DNA from: Thiothrix sp.
GTDB taxonomy: Bacteria; Pseudomonadota; Gammaproteobacteria; Thiotrichales; Thiotrichaceae
Reading direction: 5' to 3'
Assembly (NCBI GenBank): GCA_008015155.1
Contig: SSFA01000011.1
Location: forward strand, 1 to 35,602
Length of the DNA stretch: 35,602 nt
Positions 8,264 through 15,278 of this stretch are shown here, piece after piece (position 1 is the first letter of the stretch; the number at the start of each line of letters is the position of its first letter). Both the position numbers and the translations under genes were made by a program. The notes beneath the pieces are model-generated. The model had not been told where the DNA came from. It made no database searches and saw nothing but the letters and a program-made list of their open reading frames with translations.

Positions 8264-8785
8264 ATGTATACCATTGGGCAAATCTGCAAACGCTTTGGGC
8301 TATCGCGAAGCACTTTATTGTACTACGACGCGATTGGTTTATTGCCTGCCTCGACGCGCAGTGCCAGCGGCTATCGTTTGTATACCGAGCAAGCCTTACA
8401 ACGCATGTTGCAGGTGCAAACATATCGGGAAGCGGGTTTGCCCTTGGATACGATTCAGTCCTTATTGGCTTCCAGTACTGAAACCAGTGCTTCAGTGCTG
8501 GAACGCCACCTGCAAGACCTTAACCTTGAAATTCAACGCTTACGTCAGCAGCAACACGTTATTATTCGTTTATTAGAATCCCCCGCTGCTTTAAATAATA
8601 GCCGCACGATGACTAAAGAGCGCTGGGTGGAAATGCTACGCGCAGCCGGTTTAGATGAAATCGGCATGAATAAATGGCATGCCGAATTTGAACAGCGTTC
8701 GCCAGAAGCGCATCAGGATTTTTTGGAATCGTTGGGGATTGATGCGGAAGAGATTCAAAGGATTCGCCAGCTGTCAAAGCAATAA
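8264..8785 (+). CDS. MerR-family transcriptional regulator
   Basis: About 173 residues. The N-terminal 70 are a standard MerR winged-helix domain (YTIGQICKRFGLSRSTLLYYDAIGLLPA, SASGYRLYTEQALQRM), followed by a dimerisation helix (about 80-110). The last 57 residues are a helical module rich in W, H and E that is repeated as the preceding 62-residue gene. This module replaces the ligand-binding loops of classical metal-responsive MerR proteins. No paired cysteines are present, so a metal or redox inducer of the CueR/SoxR kind is unlikely. ATG 8264 (after AGGG at 8254) gives MYTIGQ; ATG 8258 is also in frame. Confidence 0.88.
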   Translation: MYTIGQICKRFGLSRSTLLYYDAIGLLPASTRSASGYRLYTEQALQRMLQVQTYREAGLPLDTIQSLLASSTETSASVLERHLQDLNLEIQRLRQQQHVIIRLLESPAALNNSRTMTKERWVEMLRAAGLDEIGMNKWHAEFEQRSPEAHQDFLESLGIDAEEIQRIRQLSKQ

Positions 8786-8905
8786 ACCGACAGCAAATTT
8801 CTCAGGCTTTCTATCCAAGCCTACGCATAAGCTTTCCCATTTTTCTTAGTTCCACCGCTCTAGCTGCTTGCTTAAACTCACCTCTTATTTAGTGGAGCCT
8901 AGGTT

Positions 8906-9535
8906 ATGAGCACCATTTTAAGCGTCCCCGGTTTATACGGTAGCGAATTGCAGCATTGGCAAACTTGGTTAGAGCGCAAATTGCCTAATACTCAGCGGGT
9001 TGAGCAAGAGGATTGGGACAATCCGATTCTGCCCATTTGGGCGCAAGCCGTTAGCCAAAGTATTCAACAGGCGCGTGGCAAAGTGTGGCTTATTGCGCAT
9101 AGTTTTGGCTGCTTAGCCAGCATTTATGCAGCGCAAAAAACTCCTGAAAAAATTGCCGGAGCTATGTTTGTCGCCCCCGCGAATCCCAGCCGTTTTAGTT
9201 TGCATGGTTTTCAAGCTGGTGAGCTGTATGTAAGCGCTCGCGAGAATGTTGCCCTGCATTTACCCAAGCAAGCCTTAAGCTTTCCAAGCGTGATGGTCGC
9301 TAGCAGCAATGATCCGTGGATGCCTTTAGAAACTGCCGAAGCTTGGGCTGATACTTGGGAAAGCCGCTTTATTAATATTGGCGCAGCCGGACATATTAAT
9401 GTGGCTTCAGGTTTTGGTGCTTGGCCACAAGGCTTAAATATTTTTGAAGAATTTCAGCGCTCGATAGATGACCTGCCACAAGGTGCTATTAACACGCCCC
9501 AACAACGATTTAATTTAGTATCTCAGGAGTTTTAA
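8906..9535 (+). CDS. RBBP9/YdeN-type small serine hydrolase
   Basis: A 209-residue alpha/beta-hydrolase of the RBBP9/YdeN group. The nucleophile elbow is AHSFGC with Ser66. Asp136 (SSNDPWMP) and His163 (AAGHINVASGFG) complete the triad in the expected order and spacing. VPGLYGSELQHWQTWLE is the family's N-terminal signature. These proteins are cytosolic serine hydrolases with poorly defined substrates. One base separates its stop from the peroxiredoxin start, so they are cotranscribed and may act together in oxidative-stress handling, which is an inference from order only. Confidence 0.9.
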   Translation: MSTILSVPGLYGSELQHWQTWLERKLPNTQRVEQEDWDNPILPIWAQAVSQSIQQARGKVWLIAHSFGCLASIYAAQKTPEKIAGAMFVAPANPSRFSLHGFQAGELYVSARENVALHLPKQALSFPSVMVASSNDPWMPLETAEAWADTWESRFINIGAAGHINVASGFGAWPQGLNIFEEFQRSIDDLPQGAINTPQQRFNLVSQEF

Positions 9536-9536
9536 A

Positions 9537-10166
9537 ATGACACTACGTTTAGGCGATCTTGCCCCTGATTTTGTCCAGCAGTCGAGTGCTGGGGAGATTA
9601 GTTTTCATCAATGGCTAGGCGATTCATGGGGTGTTTTATTCTCACATCCTGCTGATTTTACCCCGGTCTGTACCACTGAATTAGGCTTAACTGCTAAATT
9701 AGACGATGAATTTAAACAGCGTAATGTCAAAGCCATTGCTTTATCCATTGATCCAGTTGAATCTCATCAAGTATGGATCAATGATATTAATGAAACGCAA
9801 AATACCCAAGTGAATTTCCCGATTATCGCTGATGCCGATCGGAAAGTATCTGAGCTATACGATTTAATTCATCCTAATGCGAGTACCACTGCAACGGTAC
9901 GCTCTTTATTCATTATTGATCCACAGAAAAAGATTCGCTTAATTATTACCTATCCAGCTAGTACTGGGCGGAATTTCCATGAAATCCTGCGCGTGATTGA
10001 TTCCTTGCAATTAACCGATTCGCATTTAGTAGCCACCCCAGGCAATTGGCAACCGGGTGATGAAGTAGTAATCGTGCCGTCATTACAAGATCCGGTGGAA
10101 TTAGAACGTCGCTTTCCACAAGGCTTCCGGGCAGTCAAACCTTATTTACGTCTCACTCGGATTTAA
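9537..10166 (+). CDS. 1-Cys peroxiredoxin (Prx6 group)
   Basis: A 209-residue peroxiredoxin that reduces hydrogen and alkyl peroxides in the cytoplasm. The peroxidatic site HPADFTPVCTTELG carries Cys45. No other cysteine occurs in the protein, so it works by the 1-Cys mechanism and needs an outside reductant. The long C-terminal part after residue 160 (PGNWQPGDEVVIVPSL and PYLRLTRI) is the Prx6-type dimerisation arm. It is preceded by CAGGAG and followed 27 bases after its stop by a strong intrinsic terminator. Confidence 0.94.
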   Translation: MTLRLGDLAPDFVQQSSAGEISFHQWLGDSWGVLFSHPADFTPVCTTELGLTAKLDDEFKQRNVKAIALSIDPVESHQVWINDINETQNTQVNFPIIADADRKVSELYDLIHPNASTTATVRSLFIIDPQKKIRLIITYPASTGRNFHEILRVIDSLQLTDSHLVATPGNWQPGDEVVIVPSLQDPVELERRFPQGFRAVKPYLRLTRI

Positions 10167-10193
10167 GCCCGTATTTACTCTGCGAAAAGCGCT

Positions 10194-10220
10194 AAGCCAA
10201 ACTTCGGTTTGGCTTTTTTT
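10194..10220 (+). terminator. Intrinsic terminator after the peroxiredoxin gene
   Basis: AAGCCAAAC, loop TTCG, GTTTGGCTT, then five more T. A nine-base-pair perfect stem closed on a UUCG tetraloop and a T-run make this a textbook rho-independent terminator ending the hydrolase-peroxiredoxin unit. Confidence 0.93.
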
Positions 10221-10258
10221 ATGCAAGTGGCTAAACGCTTTTAAGCAAACTAGAAAGT

Positions 10259-10285
10259 GCCCGCTCAAGCACAGCTTAAACGGGC
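10259..10285 (-). terminator. Hairpin in the phasin 3' region
   Basis: On the minus strand GCCCGTTTAAGC, loop TGT, GCTTGAGCGGGC pair over 12 positions when two G-U wobbles are allowed; on the plus strand the same positions would be C-A mismatches, so the structure favours the phasin transcript. It lies about 85 bases past the phasin stop and lacks a clear U-run. It is probably a 3'-end hairpin of the phasin mRNA. Confidence 0.45.
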
Positions 10286-10290
10286 GGGAA

Positions 10291-10329
10291 GACAAATGGT
10301 TTTAGGAGGAAAGTACAGCACCATTTGTC
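10291..10329. repeat. 10-bp perfect inverted repeat enclosing an AGGAGG motif
   Basis: GACAAATGGT (10291-10300) and ACCATTTGTC (10320-10329) are exact inverses around a 19-base loop that contains TAGGAGGAAAG on the plus strand. No start codon follows the Shine-Dalgarno-like motif at a usable distance. It sits between two convergent genes and next to the phasin 3' hairpin; its role is unknown. Confidence 0.5.
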
Positions 10330-10370
10330 GAACACAGGCAGACCCATTCACGCCTGTTGTATAAAACCAC

Positions 10371-10853
10371 TTATAGTTTAGGCGCTGCTTTTTTTACAGC
10401 TTCGCTAGCCTGAGACGCAGTCGTTTGGCTTAGCTCAATCACTTGAGCCGTCGCCGCTTTAGTCTTTTCAGTTGCTTCAGTAGCAACCTGTTGACCGGCT
10501 TCAATTAATTGTGCAGTGCCCACTTGTGCTGCTTTAAAAGCAGTTTCTGCCACTACTTTAAATTCGTCATGATAAGTTTTTAAGAGTTCGGCTGTTTCCC
10601 GCCAATGGCCTTGCCACTTTTCACCCCAAGCACTGACTATTTCAGTAGGCGACTGTAAGTTTTGAGTAAAGAAGGGTGATTTTAAAGCTGTACTTGCATA
10701 GTTTGAGCTAACATCCACATAGCCTTTCAATAATTCACTTTGCTTTAAATATAAAGCTTCAGTGGTTTTTAAATTTAACTCACTCAGTTTTTGGAAAAAA
10801 TCTAATTGATTATTGGTTAAATCATTAATCGCTTGAAGCGTATTCGTCGTCAT
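10371..10853 (-). CDS. Phasin family protein (polyhydroxyalkanoate granule coat)
   Basis: 160 residues from the ATG at 10853-10851, which follows AAGGAG. The frame extends upstream to 10979, but that part is hydrophobic, lacks a ribosome site and is not phasin-like. It shows the phasin N-terminal pattern (NDLTNNQLDFFQKLSELNLKTTEAL), a central amphipathic helix region, and an Ala/Thr/Lys/Gln-rich tail ending AVKKAAPKL, as in phasins that interact with themselves and the granule. No cysteine is present. Phasins cover polyhydroxybutyrate granules and control their size; no polymerase gene is nearby. It is transcribed divergently from the encapsulin operon, with 223 bases between the starts, so the two could share regulation. 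Confidence 0.85.
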   Translation of the reverse strand: MTTNTLQAINDLTNNQLDFFQKLSELNLKTTEALYLKQSELLKGYVDVSSNYASTALKSPFFTQNLQSPTEIVSAWGEKWQGHWRETAELLKTYHDEFKVVAETAFKAAQVGTAQLIEAGQQVATEATEKTKAATAQVIELSQTTASQASEAVKKAAPKL

Positions 10854-11076
10854 TACTAGCTCCTTATGTAGTTTGTGTAATACACCATAAATCAGACTCA
10901 CTACTTCACAAACTAATAAATCCTGCTTAGCTTTTACCAATCTTAAATAAGCGGTTAATGCACTATTCTGGATAAGCATAGTGATTTTAATTCGTTCCGC
11001 TACTTAAGCACTGTTGTTAGTCTGTTGCAGCAATGGCCCAACATTCACGATTTAATAGGTTCTTTAGGAGGAACTC

Positions 11077-11580
11077 ATGGATATACCTAGTACCAGTAGC
11101 AACGGCTTTAATTCAGAGCCAACAGCCACTGTGGCTAATTCCACTGATTCAAATCTGAATCAGCCTAAGCTAAGCGTTCCCAGCGATTTAGGCTATGCAG
11201 GAGTCGTGAGTCCTAGGCAGGCTTGGGAATGGTTTCAAACCAGTGAAGCAGTGATTGTCGATGTCCGAACTAAAGAAGAATTACATTTTGTAGGACAAGT
11301 GCCAGGTAGCTTACATGTGGCTTGGGCAACAGGTAGTGCGATGAATCGCAATCCGCGCTTTATTAAAGAGCTAGAGGCTAAAGTGCCTAAACAGCAAAAG
11401 ATTCTCTTCCTTTGCCGCAGTGGTAAACGCTCTGCCGAAGCAGCCGAAGCCGCCACGAAAGCAGGTTTCACTCAAGTTTATAATATCGCTCAAGGCTTTG
11501 AAGGCGACCTCAACGAGCAACAACAACGTGGCAGTTTAGGTGGCTGGCGCTATGAAAACTTACCTTGGCAACAAGATTGA
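11077..11580 (+). CDS. Rhodanese-like sulfurtransferase of the encapsulin operon
   Basis: A 167-residue single-domain rhodanese. The active loop CRSGKRS (Cys113-Ser119) has the six-residue length and basic residues of sulfur-handling rhodaneses rather than phosphatases. IVDVRTKEELHFVGQVPGSLHV is the conserved first half. The first 40 residues are Ser/Thr/Asn-rich and probably disordered, with no signal peptide, so the protein is cytosolic unless it is carried in the capsid. It is the first gene of the rhodanese-epsC-encapsulin-desulfurase cluster, with an ideal TAGGAGG site. The likely role is to accept or pass on persulfide sulfur released by the desulfurase. Confidence 0.92.
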   Translation: MDIPSTSSNGFNSEPTATVANSTDSNLNQPKLSVPSDLGYAGVVSPRQAWEWFQTSEAVIVDVRTKEELHFVGQVPGSLHVAWATGSAMNRNPRFIKELEAKVPKQQKILFLCRSGKRSAEAAEAATKAGFTQVYNIAQGFEGDLNEQQQRGSLGGWRYENLPWQQD

Positions 11581-11594
11581 TTGAGCACGATAGT

Positions 11595-12560
11595 ATGAGC
11601 AAACTACTGGCGATTCGCCCCGACTATATTCCTGATCTTGAAAGCCCGAACTGGCAACTGGATTCTATTGTCACAGAATTAAAACAAAAACGGGCTATCT
11701 GGCGCGCTGAACAACAACGCCCACATTATTTTGGTGGGCGCAATCTACCTTCACGCGAAGCAGTGCAAAATATCGTCAAAGCCTTGGGGCAAGCGCTGTT
11801 CCCCATGCGCTTAGGGCCGATTGATCTACACCAAGCAGCAGAAGATTACTACGTCGGTTTACAGCTCGATTCCGCTTTGAATCTGCTTTACACCCAAGCA
11901 CGCTTGGAACTTGCGTATAACGCGCATTTGGAACACCTCACGCACGGCAAAACGGCTTCGCTTTCCTTAGACCAACAAGCTAAAGAAATCGTCCAAACCT
12001 TTGCCAGTACCCTGCCGCGCCTGCGTCAAGATTTAGATGCGGATGTCTTAGCCGCGTTTCATGGTGATCCGGCGGCGCGTTCGGTGGATGAAGTCTTAAT
12101 GTGTTATCCGGGGATTAAAGCGATGATTTTCCATCGGATTGCGCATGAATGGTATGTGCTCGGTTTACCTCTATTAGCGCGTATGCTCGCCGAACTGTCC
12201 CACTCCGAAACCGGCATTGATATTCACCCGGGGGCGACGATTGCCAGTGGCTTTTTCATTGATCATGGTACGGGTGTAGTGATTGGTGAGACCGCAAGCA
12301 TTGGTAAAAACGTGCGCCTGTATCAAGCTGTCACTTTGGGTGCTAAGCGCTTTGAGAAGAACGAAGACGGCACGCTTGCGAAGTCCTATGTGCGCCACCC
12401 AACGGTAGAAGATGAGGTAGTGATTTATGCCGGTGCGACCATTTTGGGCAATATCACGATTGGGCGCGGTTCGGTAATTGGCGGCAATGTGTGGCTTACA
12501 CATTCCGTTCCAGCCAATAGCCATATTAGCCAAGAACATTCCAGCCGAATGTCGGGCTAG
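11595..12560 (+). CDS. epsC: Serine O-acetyltransferase, EpsC/CysE type
   Basis: 321 residues from ATG 11595, 14 bases after the rhodanese stop. The frame is open slightly upstream, but that part overlaps the rhodanese gene. The N-terminal half is the helical serine acetyltransferase domain (HRIAHEWYVLGLPLLARML). The C-terminal half is a left-handed beta-helix of hexapeptide repeats (DIHPGATIASGFFIDHGTG, VVIGETASIG, then GATILGNITIGRGSVIGGN). The catalytic His/Asp region FFIDHGTGVVIGE is intact. It acetylates serine to O-acetylserine, the acceptor for sulfide in cysteine synthesis. Its place beside an encapsulated cysteine desulfurase means the operon can boost supply of the cargo enzyme's substrate. 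Confidence 0.94.
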   Translation: MSKLLAIRPDYIPDLESPNWQLDSIVTELKQKRAIWRAEQQRPHYFGGRNLPSREAVQNIVKALGQALFPMRLGPIDLHQAAEDYYVGLQLDSALNLLYTQARLELAYNAHLEHLTHGKTASLSLDQQAKEIVQTFASTLPRLRQDLDADVLAAFHGDPAARSVDEVLMCYPGIKAMIFHRIAHEWYVLGLPLLARMLAELSHSETGIDIHPGATIASGFFIDHGTGVVIGETASIGKNVRLYQAVTLGAKRFEKNEDGTLAKSYVRHPTVEDEVVIYAGATILGNITIGRGSVIGGNVWLTHSVPANSHISQEHSSRMSG

Positions 12561-12616
12561 TTCTTAACAGTTTCCTACCCTTTATTGTTAGCCTTTTTAC
12601 TAAGGAGAGTCTTGTC

Positions 12617-13546
12617 ATGGCTGATCAACAGCTCACTCAACGGGCATTAAGCGATGGCGCAGCGCGTCAGCTTGCCAATGCCACCAAAACTGCCCCACAG
12701 TTATCCACCATTACCCCGCGCTGGCTGGTGCAATTGCTGCAATGGGTTCCGGTGGAAGCGGGTATTTATCGCGTCAATCGCGTCAGTAATCCGCAAGATG
12801 TGCGCGTCGCTTGTACCCAGCGCGATGAAGCCACCTTGCCGGAAACTTTCGTCGATTATGACACTACACCGCGCGAATATTTTCTGAATGGTGTGTCCAC
12901 GATTCTGGATGTACACACGCGCGTTTCTGATTTATACAGCAGCCCACACGATCAAATTCGCGAACAACTGCGCTTGACGATTGAAACGATTAAAGAGCGT
13001 CAAGAAAGCGAGCTAATTAATAATCCGGAATACGGTTTATTGGCGAGTGTCGCGGATGAACAACGTATTTCGACCTTAACTGGCGCACCCACGCCGGATG
13101 ATTTGGATGATTTACTGCGAAAAGTCTGGAAAGAACCGGGCTTTTTCCTAACTCATCCCGATGGGATTGCGGCGTTTGGGCGTGAATGTACCCGTCGTGG
13201 TGTGCCACCGCCCACCGTAAGTTTATTCGGTTCGCAATTCATTACTTGGCGCGGTATTCCTTTGATTCCCTCCGATAAAGTGCCAGTGGAAGATGGCAAA
13301 ACCAAAATCCTGTTAGTGCGCACTGGCGAGAAACGTCAAGGTGTCGTGGGTTTATTCCAACCCGGTTTAGTCGGTGAACAAAGCCCGGGCTTATCAGTGC
13401 GCTTCATGGGAATTAATCGCAGTGCAATCGCCTCGTATTTGGTGTCTTTGTACTGTTCGCTGGCGGTGCTAACGGATGATTCCTTAGCGGTGTTAGATGA
13501 TGTTGAAGTGGATAAATACCATGACTACCCAAGCACCTATAAATAA
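12617..13546 (+). CDS. Family 2A encapsulin nanocompartment shell protein (SrpI-like)
   Basis: A 309-residue HK97-fold shell protein that should self-assemble into an icosahedral protein compartment. It follows Synechococcus SrpI nearly throughout: ARQLANATKTAPQLSTITPR, WVPVEAGIYRVNRV, HTRVSDLYSSPHDQI, ETIKERQE-x-ELIN, GAPTPDDLDDL, TWRGIPLIPSDK, and the long conserved run around GLFQPGLVGEQSPGLS-VRFMGINR. No cyclic-nucleotide-binding insertion is present, which places it in family 2A rather than 2B. The N-terminal arm (about residues 1-35) is the family 2 extended arm. AAGGAG precedes ATG 12617. The desulfurase cargo gene starts inside its last codons. Assembly and loading are inferred from homology. 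Confidence 0.97.
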   Translation: MADQQLTQRALSDGAARQLANATKTAPQLSTITPRWLVQLLQWVPVEAGIYRVNRVSNPQDVRVACTQRDEATLPETFVDYDTTPREYFLNGVSTILDVHTRVSDLYSSPHDQIREQLRLTIETIKERQESELINNPEYGLLASVADEQRISTLTGAPTPDDLDDLLRKVWKEPGFFLTHPDGIAAFGRECTRRGVPPPTVSLFGSQFITWRGIPLIPSDKVPVEDGKTKILLVRTGEKRQGVVGLFQPGLVGEQSPGLSVRFMGINRSAIASYLVSLYCSLAVLTDDSLAVLDDVEVDKYHDYPSTYK

Positions 13547-15230
13547 TCGAGGCGTCGCTCCGGTGGACGAAACATGGCTGGCGCAACTAGCGTCTAGCTT
13601 GTTTGGTGCGCTGCCGAGTGTGGCTCCAAACTTAAAAGATTTGCCACCGAGTGTGGCACTCTTGCCGCAGAATGAACCGCAGCAATGGGTGAATACACCT
13701 GCTTTATTGCAGCGTGCGCCTGCGCTGGTAGCAAATAGCTTAGGCACGGCGACCCTGCCCTATACCTATCCCGATTTCACCGGCAAACCGAAAAATCTAG
13801 GCATACCTGATGTCGATTTAAGTCGTTTAGATTTAGGTTTTGCACGTGCGGAAACATCAAGTACGCCAGTAGTTCAAAATGTTCAGCCACACTATTATTT
13901 TCTGGAACATACGCCAGCACTTAATTCTCCCTTACAAGCCCCTACTGTGCCCAGCCCTACAATCTTCGGTTCTTATCAAGGTTTTAAAGCGCCGCTTGCT
14001 GTGCCACCGCGTACTAGTTTTGATATACATGCCGTACGCCGCGATTTTCCGATTTTGCAAGAGCGCGTGAATGGTAAGCCACTGATTTGGTTTGATAATG
14101 CCGCGACTACGCAAAAACCGCAGGTCGTGATTGATCGGATTAGCTATTTCTACCAGCACGAAAATTCTAATGTGCATCGAGCTGCGCATGAACTGGCCGC
14201 ACGTGCGTCAGACGCTTATGACGCTGCACGGCAAACCGTCGCCAATTTCATTGGTGCGCGTTCGGCTGAGGAAATTATCTTTGTACGTGGTACGACGGAA
14301 GGCATCAATCTAATAGCCAAAACTTGGGGTAAGCAAAACCTCAAAGCAGGCGACGAGATTATTATTTCGCATTTGGAGCATCACGCGAATATTGTGCCGT
14401 GGCAGCAATTGGTAGCGGAAACAGGTGCGGTGTTGAAAGTGATTCCGGTGGACGAGCATGGGCAATTGCTCTTGAATGACTACCGCAAATTACTTAGCCC
14501 GAAAACCAAATTGGTATCGGTTACGCAAGTCTCCAATGCCTTGGGTACGATTACGCCGATTGAAGAAATCATTGCGCTCGCACATAGCGTCGGAGCGAAA
14601 GCCTTGATCGATGGCGCACAGGGTATTTCACATATTCCAGTAAATGTACAAGCCTTGGATGCGGATTTTTATGTGTTCTCAGGACACAAAATCTTTGGCC
14701 CCACCGGCATTGGTGCAGTCTATGGCAAAGCGCATTTGTTGGAGGACATGCAACCGTGGCAAGGCGGCGGCAATATGATCGAAGATGTCACCTTTGAGCG
14801 CACGATTTACCGCAAGCCCCCATTACGCTTTGAGGCCGGAACGGGCAATATCGCGGATGCAGTGGGCTTAGCTGCCGCTTTGGATTATGTGTCCAGCCTT
14901 GGTTTACCCGCGATTGCATCCTATGAACATGCGCTCGTCGAATATGCCACCGAACAGTTACGCCCGATTAGAGGCGTACGTTTGATTGGCACAGCCCCAC
15001 ATAAAGCGAGTGTCGTGTCATTTGTGCTCAATGGTTATACCACCGAGCAAGTGGGCAAAGCGCTGAATCAAGAAGGTGTGGCGGTACGTACCGGGCATCA
15101 TTGTGCACAACCCATTTTGCGCCGCTTTGGTTTAGAAGCCACCGTGCGCCCATCCTTGGCGTTTTATAATACTTTTGATGAGATTGAGGTGTTGGTGGGT
15201 GTGGTCAAGGGTTTGAGTCGGAAGGTTTGA
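13521..15230 (+). CDS. Encapsulin-cargo cysteine desulfurase (SufS-like, group II) with long N-terminal extension
   Basis: About 569 residues. Residues 1-165 are a Pro/Ala/Ser/Leu-rich, mostly disordered extension; ordinary SufS lacks it, and it matches the cargo-loading region of family 2A desulfurases. It includes a hydrophobic segment, WLAQLASSLFGALP (about 19-32), and a second conserved-looking block near PDVDLSRLDLGFA. The rest is a complete PLP desulfurase: FDNAATTQKPQ, HLEHHANIVPWQ, IDGAQGISH, PLP lysine about 390 in SGHKIFGPTGIGAVYG, and catalytic cysteine about 528 in RTGHHCAQPILRRFG. It converts cysteine to alanine and protein-bound persulfide. ATG 13521 overlaps the shell gene by 26 bases, implying coupled translation; an ATG at 13497 is in frame. 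Confidence 0.96.
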   Translation: MTTQAPINNRGVAPVDETWLAQLASSLFGALPSVAPNLKDLPPSVALLPQNEPQQWVNTPALLQRAPALVANSLGTATLPYTYPDFTGKPKNLGIPDVDLSRLDLGFARAETSSTPVVQNVQPHYYFLEHTPALNSPLQAPTVPSPTIFGSYQGFKAPLAVPPRTSFDIHAVRRDFPILQERVNGKPLIWFDNAATTQKPQVVIDRISYFYQHENSNVHRAAHELAARASDAYDAARQTVANFIGARSAEEIIFVRGTTEGINLIAKTWGKQNLKAGDEIIISHLEHHANIVPWQQLVAETGAVLKVIPVDEHGQLLLNDYRKLLSPKTKLVSVTQVSNALGTITPIEEIIALAHSVGAKALIDGAQGISHIPVNVQALDADFYVFSGHKIFGPTGIGAVYGKAHLLEDMQPWQGGGNMIEDVTFERTIYRKPPLRFEAGTGNIADAVGLAAALDYVSSLGLPAIASYEHALVEYATEQLRPIRGVRLIGTAPHKASVVSFVLNGYTTEQVGKALNQEGVAVRTGHHCAQPILRRFGLEATVRPSLAFYNTFDEIEVLVGVVKGLSRKV

Positions 15231-15253
15231 TAGCTTAGTTTACATCGCAATTC

Positions 15254-15278
15254 ATAAGGCGGACATGTTTCGCCTTAT
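15254..15278. terminator. Hairpin between the desulfurase and NACHT genes
   Basis: ATAAGGCG (15254-15261) and CGCCTTAT (15271-15278) pair around a nine-base loop. The stop codon of the convergent NACHT gene lies in the second arm. Neither strand has a clear T-run, so it is a weak candidate for a shared terminator of the encapsulin operon and the NACHT gene. Confidence 0.45.

Noticed and set aside
10854..10979. Upstream extension of the phasin frame to an ATG at 10979
   Set aside because: The extra 42 residues are not phasin-like and lack a ribosome site, while the ATG at 10853 has AAGGAG and gives the usual phasin start.
11077..11580. Rhodanese as a Cdc25-like phosphatase or a CDS with an export signal
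   Set aside because: The active loop is six residues (CRSGKR), typical of sulfurtransferases, and the N-terminus is polar and Ser/Asn-rich with no hydrophobic core.
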